Below are positions 5,885-11,307 of a stretch of DNA of 11,307 nt, in pieces (the stretch's first letter is position 1; each line of letters begins with the position of its first letter). Under the pieces are notes generated by a model. The model was not told where the DNA came from and made no database searches. It saw nothing but the letters and a program-made list of their open reading frames with translations. The position numbers and the translations under genes are program-made. This DNA is from Pseudolysobacter sp. (lineage in GTDB: Bacteria; Pseudomonadota; Gammaproteobacteria; Xanthomonadales; Rhodanobacteraceae), in contig JANXUW010000063.1 in assembly GCA_025351985.1 (NCBI GenBank), positions 1-11,307 of the forward strand. Direction: 5' to 3'.

Positions 5885-7084
5885 TCAGGCGTGCGCCGGT
5901 GCGAGGCGATAACCTTTCAGGCGCGCCGCAAACTCGGCCAAGGTACGGATGCCGCTGGCTTCCGCCGCGTGACACCAGTCTTTCAAACCTTCGGCCAGAT
6001 TATCGGCGCCGCGGCTTTCGAGCACCGCGTGCAGGCGGCGACGGAATTCCATCACGGTTGCGGTGGTCGGGCGTTCGTGAATCCATTGCGCCAGGCGCTC
6101 GCGTGCGTGGCCGTCGAGCCAGCGGCCTTCGTTGATCAGCGCGCGGCGCAGGCGACGCGGCAGGTCACGCAGGCTCGCGCCGGCATGCGCCGCTTCTTCG
6201 CGCACAGTCGGCGAGATCACATTGCGGAAATAGTCGGTCATCACCTGGAAGCGATGGGTGATCACGGCTTTCAGCGTTTCGGCATCCGGCAACGCGATGT
6301 TCGGGCGAATATCCAGGCTCGGCGCGACGCGCAGCACCTTGGCCAGTCCCAACCGCTCGAACAGGCGGATTGCCGCCCAGCCGATATCGAACTCGAAACG
6401 GCGCAGCGAGAATTTCGCGGAACTCGGAAACGCGTGGTGGTTGTTGTGCAGTTCTTCGCCGCCGATGAAAAATCCCCACGGCGTGAGATTGGTCGCGGCG
6501 TCGGTGGTTTCGAAATTTCGATAACCCCACCAGTGGCCGAGGCCGTTGACGACGCCGGCGGCCCAGAACGGAATCCAGATCATCTGCAGCGCCCAGATCA
6601 CGATGCCGGAAACACCGAACAGCGCGATGTTGATGAACATCATCAAGGTCGGCCCCCACGCTTCGTGGGCGGCATAAAGATGGCGCTCGATCCAGTCGTC
6701 GGGCGTGCCGCGTCCGTATTTTTCGGTGATGCCGCGATCGCGGCGCGCTTTCTGGTACAGGCCTACGCCGTCCAGCAGCAGCTTCTTGATGCCGTGAACG
6801 ACCGGGCTGTGCGGGTCATCGATGGTTTCGCAATGCGCATGATGCTTGCGATGTATCGCCACCCATTCCTTGGTGATCATGGCCGTCGTGAGCCACGCCC
6901 AGAAACGGAAAAAATGCGCGAGCACCGGATGGAAATCGACGCCACGATGCGCCTGGCTACGATGCAGGTACAGCGTCACCGAAAAAATCGTGAGCTGGGT
7001 GACCACCATGAAATACACCAGCAAGCCGACCCAGGTGGTGTTCGCAAGGCCGTGGCTGAGGAAATCCAGAATAGTAAAAAGCAT
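5885..7084 (-). CDS. membrane acyl-CoA/fatty-acid desaturase (delta-9 type)
   Basis: This is an integral membrane diiron desaturase that uses oxygen to put a double bond into acyl chains, probably delta-9, raising membrane fluidity. In 399 residues it shows all three histidine boxes: H41-x4-H46 (HRSQAH), H78-R-K-H-H82, and H213-N-N-H-H217. It also has the typical WVAIHRKHHAHCETIDDPHS at 74-93 and GHWWGYRNFE at 183-192. Hydrophobic segments lie at about 18-38, 55-72, 145-165 and 166-182. It is close to the aerobic desaturases of Pseudomonas (DesB/PA4888-like) from memory. Beyond the catalytic part, residues 290-399 form a soluble, Arg-rich C-terminal extension not needed for the diiron chemistry. 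The ATG at 7084 is chosen because the first membrane segment follows directly; no good ribosome site precedes it. TATGAT on the minus strand (7124-7129) is a possible -10 box. Confidence 0.9.
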   Translation of the reverse strand: MLFTILDFLSHGLANTTWVGLLVYFMVVTQLTIFSVTLYLHRSQAHRGVDFHPVLAHFFRFWAWLTTAMITKEWVAIHRKHHAHCETIDDPHSPVVHGIKKLLLDGVGLYQKARRDRGITEKYGRGTPDDWIERHLYAAHEAWGPTLMMFINIALFGVSGIVIWALQMIWIPFWAAGVVNGLGHWWGYRNFETTDAATNLTPWGFFIGGEELHNNHHAFPSSAKFSLRRFEFDIGWAAIRLFERLGLAKVLRVAPSLDIRPNIALPDAETLKAVITHRFQVMTDYFRNVISPTVREEAAHAGASLRDLPRRLRRALINEGRWLDGHARERLAQWIHERPTTATVMEFRRRLHAVLESRGADNLAEGLKDWCHAAEASGIRTLAEFAARLKGYRLAPAHA

Positions 7085-7287
7085 GGGATGAACCGAATGG
7101 ATGAGGAAGGGTTAAGGTGACGGATCATACGCCAGGCCGATGACAGCAACCAGTTGCGCAAGTCACGGTTTGGACAAAGTTTACATTGGGGCGCTAACGA
7201 TTTGCTCAAGCATACGGCGTACCAGCGCATTTGAAACTGCGCTACATTGGCTGCATCCCTGCCAGTCTGTTCGAGTGATAAATCGCC
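7085..7287. promoter_or_regulatory. divergent intergenic region between desaturase and mutM
   Basis: These 203 bases must hold the promoters of two divergent genes. On the minus strand TATGAT (7124-7129) could be the -10 box of the desaturase gene; its -35 partner is poor. On the + strand TACATT occurs at 7182-7187 and 7243-7248, but neither has a -35 box at a normal distance. No clear regulator palindrome was recognised. Confidence 0.35.
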
Positions 7288-8100
7288 GTGCCCGAGTTAC
7301 CCGAAGTTGAAACCACACGACGTGGCATCGCGCCGCATCTGATCGGTCGACGTGTCTCCGAGGTGCGCCTGCGCCGACCGAACCTGCGCTGGCCCATTCC
7401 GGCGGAAATCACGCAACTGCTGCCGGGCGAGCGCATCGTCTCGGTGCAGCGGCGCGCGAAATATCTGCTGGTCGAAACCGCGATCGGCAGCGCGCTGTGG
7501 CATCTCGGCATGTCCGGCAGCTTGCGAATCTTGCCGCAGGACACGCCGCCGCGCCTGCACGACCATGTCGACTGGCTGCTCGATTCCGGCCAGATATTGC
7601 GCTTTACCGATCCGCGGCGTTTCGGTTCACTGCTGTGGCAGCCGGCCGGCACAACCCATGGCTTGCTCGCCAAACTGGGGCCGGAACCGTTGTCCGATGA
7701 TTTCTCCGGTGATTATCTCTGGCGTGCCTCGCGCGGTCGCACGACCGCGATCAAGCAGGTGCTGATGGATCAACATATCGTCGTCGGCGTCGGCAATATT
7801 TATGTGGCCGAAGCCTTGTTCGCCGCCGGCATCCATCCCGATCGTGATGCCGGATCGGTATCGCGCGCACGTTACGCGCGACTCGCGAACGAAGTGAAGC
7901 GCATCCTCGAATATGCGATCATTCGCGGCGGCACGACCTTGCGCGATTTCCTCAATGCCGATGGCGAGCCGGGTTATTTCGAGCAGGAATTATTCGTCTA
8001 CGGCCGCGCCGACGAACCGTGCAAGGTTTGCGGCTCGGCGATTCGCGTGATGCAGCTGGGGCAGCGCTCGACGTTTTATTGTGCGAAGTGTCAGAGATAA
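7288..8100 (+). CDS. mutM: formamidopyrimidine-DNA glycosylase (Fpg/MutM)
   Basis: MutM removes 8-oxoguanine and formamidopyrimidines from DNA and cuts the backbone by beta,delta-elimination. The 270-residue protein has the catalytic N terminus MPELPEVET: Pro2 is the nucleophile after Met removal, and Glu3 is the acid. Further key residues are Lys58 in RRAKYLL, Met75 in HLGMSG with Arg110 and Phe112 in DPRRFG (void-filling residues), and Asn170 in [13 protein letters not shown]. The C-terminal zinc finger has C245-x2-C248-x16-C265-x2-C268, with Arg260 in GQRSTFYC contacting the lesion phosphate. The GTG at 7288 must be the start because Pro2 and Glu3 have to follow it directly. All catalytic residues are intact, which distinguishes it from endonuclease VIII. 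It converges with tdk, with a repeat element between the two. Confidence 0.97.
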   Translation: MPELPEVETTRRGIAPHLIGRRVSEVRLRRPNLRWPIPAEITQLLPGERIVSVQRRAKYLLVETAIGSALWHLGMSGSLRILPQDTPPRLHDHVDWLLDSGQILRFTDPRRFGSLLWQPAGTTHGLLAKLGPEPLSDDFSGDYLWRASRGRTTAIKQVLMDQHIVVGVGNIYVAEALFAAGIHPDRDAGSVSRARYARLANEVKRILEYAIIRGGTTLRDFLNADGEPGYFEQELFVYGRADEPCKVCGSAIRVMQLGQRSTFYCAKCQR

Positions 8101-8103
8101 AGC

Positions 8104-8129
8104 GGGAGTGGGGAACGGGAACAGGGACA
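8104..8129 (+). repeat. left GGGGAAC-type short repeat cluster
   Basis: GGGAGTG, GGGAACG, then GGAACAGGGAC form an imperfect series of about 7-base units directly after mutM. Their reverse complement appears as a cleaner series at 8282-8309, so the two clusters form an outer imperfect inverted repeat around the 34-bp arms. Confidence 0.65.
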
Positions 8130-8132
8130 ATC

Positions 8133-8250
8133 AAAAAAGAGCCGTCATTCCAGCGAAGGCTGGAATCCATTTTGACCTTGATCTATCAGCACTGAGGTTT
8201 CGTCAGAGCTGGCAAAGTCAAAATGGATTCCAGCCTTCGCTGGAATGACG
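8133..8250 (-). terminator. likely tdk terminator formed by the inverted repeat
   Basis: Read on the minus strand, the 34-bp stem ends at 8143 and is followed by GCTC and then six T (8138-8133). A tdk transcript would therefore make a long stem, or two small hairpins, just before a U run. The long 40-base loop is unusual, but the inner hairpins fold without it. In the mutM direction no T run follows the stem. Confidence 0.5.
8143..8250. repeat. REP/BIME-like inverted repeat with perfect 34-bp arms
   Basis: The left arm (8143-8176) and right arm (8217-8250) are exact reverse complements over 34 bases, separated by 40 bases. Each arm is itself a hairpin: ATTCCAGC (8147-8154), loop GAAG, GCTGGAAT (8159-8166), and the mirror copy at 8227-8246. 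The outer ends read CGTCATTCC, a form I know from dispersed REP-type repeats of many Proteobacteria (GTCATTCC...GGAATCCA). Such repeats are moved by RAYT (TnpA-REP) transposases in trans; none is encoded here. It sits between two convergent genes, the usual site for these elements. Confidence 0.85.
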
Positions 8251-8281
8251 AGCAGAGCTTGCGCCGGACCGACAACCGCTT

Positions 8282-8309
8282 TTCCCCGTTCCCCGTTCCC
8301 CGTGCTCCG
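8282..8309 (+). repeat. right heptad repeat TTCCCCG
   Basis: TTCCCCG occurs three times in tandem (8282-8288, 8289-8295, 8296-8302) and is followed by a decayed unit TGCTCCG (8303-8309). It is the reverse complement of the GGGGAAC-type cluster left of the REP-like element. Confidence 0.85.
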
Positions 8310-8323
8310 TTTCCAGCCCAAAC

Positions 8324-8944
8324 CTACAGCGCTAACTCCGCCTGCTTTAGCTCGATATAACCTTCGCCGGAGATGATTTTTTTGTACTCGCTGCGGCTCA
8401 CCGAAACATAACGTTCGTTGCCGCCGATCTGCACCTGCGGGCCATCGGTGATCGCACGACCGGCGTCGTCGACGCGCACCACCATCGTGGCTTTTTTGCC
8501 GGTGCTGCAGATCGTCTTGATCTCGCTGATGTTGTCGGCCCACGCCAGCAGGTACTGACTGCCTTCAAACAGCTCACCGCGAAAATCCGTGCGCAAACCG
8601 TACGCCAGCACCGGAATTTTCAGCGCATCGACGATATCGGTGAGCTGCCACACCTGCGCCTTGCTGAGAAACTGCGCCTCGTCCACCAGCACACAATGCA
8701 ACGCGCCGTGCGCCTCGATGTCGGCTCGGGTCAAGGTAGAAAGGTCATGCGTGTGCCCGAAGATATGCCCCGGCGCCTTCAGCCCGATACGCGATTGCAC
8801 CGTGCCGATGCCGTAACGATCGTCCAGCTTCGGTGTGTAGATCAGCGTGCGCATGCCGCGCTCGTGATAGTTGTGCGCGGATTGCAGCAGGGTCGTGGTC
8901 TTGCCGGCATTCATCGCCGAATAATAGAAATAAAGTTTGGCCAT
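8324..8944 (-). CDS. tdk: thymidine kinase (TK1 type), zinc site degenerate
   Basis: Thymidine kinase phosphorylates thymidine with ATP in the pyrimidine salvage pathway. The 206-residue product resembles the E. coli enzyme (205 residues): [20 protein letters not shown] with the P-loop SAMNAGKT at 9-16, VLVDEAQFL at 85-93 with the catalytic Glu89, [20 protein letters not shown] at 115-134, and [10 protein letters not shown] at 173-182, part of the thymidine-binding lasso. The structural zinc site is changed. By alignment to E. coli residues C145, C147, C182 and H185, this protein has C146, T148, S183 and E186, so three of four ligands are gone. The ATG at 8944 is chosen over upstream starts because the family N terminus begins there; no clear ribosome site is visible. 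It diverges from rep across 140 bases and converges with mutM. Confidence 0.96.
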   Translation of the reverse strand: MAKLYFYYSAMNAGKTTTLLQSAHNYHERGMRTLIYTPKLDDRYGIGTVQSRIGLKAPGHIFGHTHDLSTLTRADIEAHGALHCVLVDEAQFLSKAQVWQLTDIVDALKIPVLAYGLRTDFRGELFEGSQYLLAWADNISEIKTICSTGKKATMVVRVDDAGRAITDGPQVQIGGNERYVSVSRSEYKKIISGEGYIELKQAELAL

Positions 8945-9030
8945 GATGCGCGTGCGTGAATGAAACGAGGTAGCGAGCTTGGCGAACGAATCGTGAGATT
9001 GCAAATCAGCATGGATGCACGCTGTCGCAC

Positions 9031-9057
9031 GGAACACGACGCGCACGCTGCTAGAAT
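9031..9057 (+). promoter_or_regulatory. possible promoter of rep
   Basis: TAGAAT at 9052-9057 resembles a -10 box and would give a short leader of about 20 bases before the rep ATG. No TTGACA-like -35 box is present. GGAAC at 9031-9035, 16 bases before TAGA, has the spacing of an ECF-type promoter, but the -10 part fits poorly. The assignment is weak. Confidence 0.3.
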
Positions 9058-9084
9058 GCGCGTCCGATTTCGCCGCCTGTATCG

Positions 9085-11067
9085 ATGAGCCTCAATCCCG
9101 CCCAACGCGCCGCCGCGCTGTATACCGATGGCCCGTTGCTGGTACTGGCTGGCGCCGGTTCGGGCAAGACGCGCGTGATCACCGAGAAGATCGCGCACCT
9201 GATCGAGCGCTGTCATCTCGCGCCGGCCAAGATCGCCGCCATCACCTTCACCAACAAGGCCGCGCGTGAAATGCGCGAGCGCGCCGGCAAATTGCTCAAG
9301 GGCAATGCGGTCGACGAACTGCTGGTGTGCACGTTTCATGCGCTCGGTTTGAAATTCCTGCAGATCGAACATACCGCCGCCGGACTCAAGCGCGGCTTCT
9401 CGATTTTCGACGCTGACGACACGCAGGCGATCTACAAGGATCTGCTGCCGAAAGGCATCAAGAACGACCAGCTTTATGCCATCGCCAATCTCGTCTCGCG
9501 TGCCAAGAACGAAGGCCTCACGCCGGAGCAGGCTGCGGCCGCCGCGCTCGGCGCGCGCGAATCCGAAGCCGCCGAGTTGTATGCGAAATATCAGAAACGC
9601 CTGGCCGCATTCAATGCCGTGGATTTCGACGATTTGATCCGCCTGCCGCTGGCGTTGCTCGATAGCGACGAAAAAATCTGCGCGGCGTGGCGCGAGCGTT
9701 TGCGTTATCTGCTGGTCGACGAATACCAGGATACGAATACCGCGCAATATCGTTTGCTTAAACTGCTGGCCGGGCCGCGTGGCGCATTCACCGCGGTGGG
9801 CGACGACGATCAATCGATCTATGCGTGGCGTGGCGCGAACCCAGGCAATCTTGATGAACTCGCGCGCGATTATCCGCAGCTCAAAGTCATCAAGCTCGAA
9901 CAGAATTATCGCTGCACACGACGCATTCTGCGCGCGGCGAATGCGGTGATCGCCAACAATCCGCATGCGCATCTGAAAAAACTCTGGAGCGATCTCGGCG
10001 AAGGCACGCCGATCCGCGTGCTCGAATGCCGCGATGACGAACACGAGGCCGAGCGCGTCGCCGGCGAGATCGCCCACCTCGCCGAAAAACACAAGGCGCG
10101 CTGGCACGAATTCGCGATTTTGTATCGCGGCAATTTCCAGTCGCGGCCGCTGGAAAAAGCCTTGCGTCTCGCGCGTGTGCCGTACCATCTGACCGGCGGC
10201 ACGGCGTTTCTCGAGCGCGCCGAGGTCAAGGATCTGCTCGCGTATCTGCGCCTGATGGTGAACCCGGAAGACGACGCCGCGTTCCTGCGCATCGTCAATA
10301 TGCCGCGCCGCGATATCGGCGCGACCACGCTGGAAAAACTCGGCGAGCTCGCACAGTCGCGCGGCCTGAGCCTGCTGCGTGCGGCGGCCAGCGATGCGAT
10401 CCTCAAGCAGCTCGCACCGCGACCGGCGGCAGCGCTGGTCGGTTTCGGCGAGCTCATCCACGAACTCACGCAGACCACACGACGCTTGAGCGCCGCGGAC
10501 TTGGTCGACGAGCTGATCCGCCGCACGCGTTACGCCGAATACCTTGCCGAGCAGGTCAAGGATCAGGCCGCGCGCGCACGTCGGCTGGAAAATCTCAACG
10601 AACTCGCCGGCTGGTTTCGCGCGATGCAACGCGAGGGCAGCAATGCCGGCGATCTGGCCGCGCAACTCGCCCTGCTCACGCACGCGGACCGCGCCGATCC
10701 GGGCAATGCCGCGCGTTTGATGACGCTGCATTCGGCGAAAGGCCTGGAGTTTCGTTTCGTTTATCTGATCGGCGTCGAGGAAGGCACGCTGCCGCACGAA
10801 GGCAGCATCGAGGAAGGCCGGCTCGACGAAGAGCGTCGCCTGATGTACGTCGGCATCACGCGCGCGAAGGAACATCTGACCTTGAGTTTTGCAGCGCGCA
10901 AACGACGTTTCGGCGAAATCCTCACGAATGATCCGAGCCGGTTTCTCAGTGAAATGCCGCGCGACGATCTGCACTGGTCGGGTCGCGATGTCGAGCAGGA
11001 TCAGCAGCACGCGCGTGAACTGGCGTCGTCGCATCTGGCCAAGCTCGCGGCCTTGCTCGCGAAGTAA
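9085..11067 (+). CDS. rep: ATP-dependent DNA helicase Rep
   Basis: Rep is a superfamily 1A 3'-5' helicase that travels with the replication fork and clears protein blocks. The 660-residue protein follows E. coli Rep (673 residues) along its whole length. It has the Q motif NPAQRAA at 4-10, motif I AGAGSGKT at 22-29, motif Ia [11 protein letters not shown] at 52-62, motif II DEYQDTN at 211-217, motif [17 protein letters not shown] at 237-250, motif IV LEQNYRC at 270-276, motif [13 protein letters not shown] at 545-556 and motif [17 protein letters not shown] at 582-596. Rep rather than UvrD or PcrA is favoured by FHALGLKFL at 83-91, [10 protein letters not shown] around 119-128, and the C-terminal PRDDLHW and [12 protein letters not shown]. 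The ATG at 9085 fits the family N terminus MxLNPxQ. It diverges from tdk; the lipoprotein gene follows after 64 bases. Confidence 0.96.
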   Translation: MSLNPAQRAAALYTDGPLLVLAGAGSGKTRVITEKIAHLIERCHLAPAKIAAITFTNKAAREMRERAGKLLKGNAVDELLVCTFHALGLKFLQIEHTAAGLKRGFSIFDADDTQAIYKDLLPKGIKNDQLYAIANLVSRAKNEGLTPEQAAAAALGARESEAAELYAKYQKRLAAFNAVDFDDLIRLPLALLDSDEKICAAWRERLRYLLVDEYQDTNTAQYRLLKLLAGPRGAFTAVGDDDQSIYAWRGANPGNLDELARDYPQLKVIKLEQNYRCTRRILRAANAVIANNPHAHLKKLWSDLGEGTPIRVLECRDDEHEAERVAGEIAHLAEKHKARWHEFAILYRGNFQSRPLEKALRLARVPYHLTGGTAFLERAEVKDLLAYLRLMVNPEDDAAFLRIVNMPRRDIGATTLEKLGELAQSRGLSLLRAAASDAILKQLAPRPAAALVGFGELIHELTQTTRRLSAADLVDELIRRTRYAEYLAEQVKDQAARARRLENLNELAGWFRAMQREGSNAGDLAAQLALLTHADRADPGNAARLMTLHSAKGLEFRFVYLIGVEEGTLPHEGSIEEGRLDEERRLMYVGITRAKEHLTLSFAARKRRFGEILTNDPSRFLSEMPRDDLHWSGRDVEQDQQHARELASSHLAKLAALLAK

Positions 11068-11081
11068 TGCGTATCGGCAGC

Positions 11082-11101
11082 GTGTGACGGTCGCGTTACA
11101 C
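11082..11101 (+). other. 8-bp stem hairpin or dyad after rep
   Basis: GTGTGACG (11082-11089), GTCG, CGTTACAC (11094-11101) form a dyad in DNA with one mismatched pair, and in RNA a full 8-bp stem with one G-U pair and a tetraloop. No T run follows, so it is not a classical terminator. It lies 30 bases before the lipoprotein start and overlaps a possible -10 box TACACT (11097-11102), so an operator is possible (inference). Confidence 0.45.
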
Positions 11102-11131
11102 TGAGGCAAATCGTTTCAGGAAATACCCGCC

Positions 11132-11307
11132 ATGATGACCTCCAAAAAAATAATCGCCGTGCTCTTGTTGGCCGCGCTGAGTGGTTGCTCGCTCATGCCG
11201 AAATCTTCGACGCTCGCCACCACGCAAAGTACGTCGACATCGACAACTGCTGCCAACGACAGCCTCGATGCAACGTTGTGGACGCAGACCGCGATCGAGC
11301 ACGATCT
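11132..11307 (+). CDS. lipoprotein, probably e(P4)/HAD acid phosphatase family, 3' end cut
   Basis: The visible 58 residues start with a lipoprotein signal peptide: MMTSKKIIAVLLLAALSGC, with lipobox LSGC, so Cys19 would be lipidated. A Ser/Thr-rich linker follows, then NDSLDATLWTQTAIEHD, which resembles the start of the mature e(P4) family (5'-nucleotidase/acid phosphatase, DDDD-type HAD) where a LNATLWxQTxxEY-like segment is typical. These enzymes remove phosphate from nucleotides such as NMN at the outer membrane. The catalytic aspartates lie beyond the window, so the enzymatic call is tentative, while the lipoprotein call is firm. AGGA at 11118-11121 favours the first of two adjacent ATGs (11132 rather than 11135). 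Confidence 0.62.
   Translation, partial: MMTSKKIIAVLLLAALSGCSLMPKSSTLATTQSTSTSTTAANDSLDATLWTQTAIEHD

Noticed and set aside
5891..7120. A 409-codon open frame on the + strand opposite the desaturase gene
   Set aside because: The minus strand frame carries all three histidine boxes and membrane helices; the + strand product has no recognisable motif and would run through the terminator region of rpmG.
8911..11109. A 732-codon open frame on the minus strand opposite rep
   Set aside because: It mirrors the GC-rich codon pattern of rep, has no recognisable domain, and consists of low-complexity Arg/Gln/Ala-rich sequence. rep on the + strand has every helicase motif.

Overview
The window looks like ordinary chromosomal DNA from a gammaproteobacterium of the Xanthomonadales, possibly Rhodanobacteraceae-like. 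This rests on the high GC content, the gene set and order (rsmG-parA-parB, an ECF sigma factor with a DUF3379-type anti-sigma factor, C-minus forms of L28 and L33, a Pseudomonas/Xanthomonas-type aerobic desaturase, and a Rep helicase), and a REP-like GTCATTCC...GGAATCCA repeat. The lineage is inferred from remembered protein families, not from a database search. Base composition and codon use look even throughout. I see no transposase, integrase, phage gene, CRISPR array, tRNA or rRNA.

Left part (1-5105, all + strand). A short SPFH/band-7 membrane protein, cut by the window edge, precedes the 16S rRNA methyltransferase gene rsmG. The chromosome partition genes parA and parB follow, 11 bases apart. 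Sixteen bases after parB comes an ECF sigma factor whose end overlaps the start of a membrane anti-sigma factor carrying a zinc-binding HX3CX2C motif. A soluble family-2 glycosyltransferase closes this block.

Middle (5106-7287). A well-formed sigma70-type promoter (TTGCAG, 17 bases, TATAAA) and a leader of about 195 bases precede the ribosomal protein operon rpmB-rpmG. A strong bidirectional terminator separates this operon from a convergent membrane fatty-acid desaturase gene on the minus strand. The desaturase and mutM (the next + strand gene) diverge from a 203-base intergenic region.

Right part (7288-11307). mutM, encoding the formamidopyrimidine-DNA glycosylase, converges on tdk, encoding thymidine kinase, on the minus strand. 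Between them lies a nested inverted repeat: perfect 34-bp arms, each itself a hairpin, flanked by GGGGAAC-type heptad repeats of opposite orientation. tdk diverges from rep, the DNA helicase gene. After rep, a lipoprotein gene resembling the e(P4)/acid phosphatase family begins and is cut by the window end.

The genes are mostly housekeeping: translation, chromosome segregation, DNA repair and replication, nucleotide salvage and membrane fluidity. No undescribed multi-gene system is evident. The points most worth checking are the compound repeat at 8104-8309, the loss of three of four zinc ligands in thymidine kinase, the C-terminal extension of the desaturase, and the Cys/His/Met-rich periplasmic part of the anti-sigma factor.
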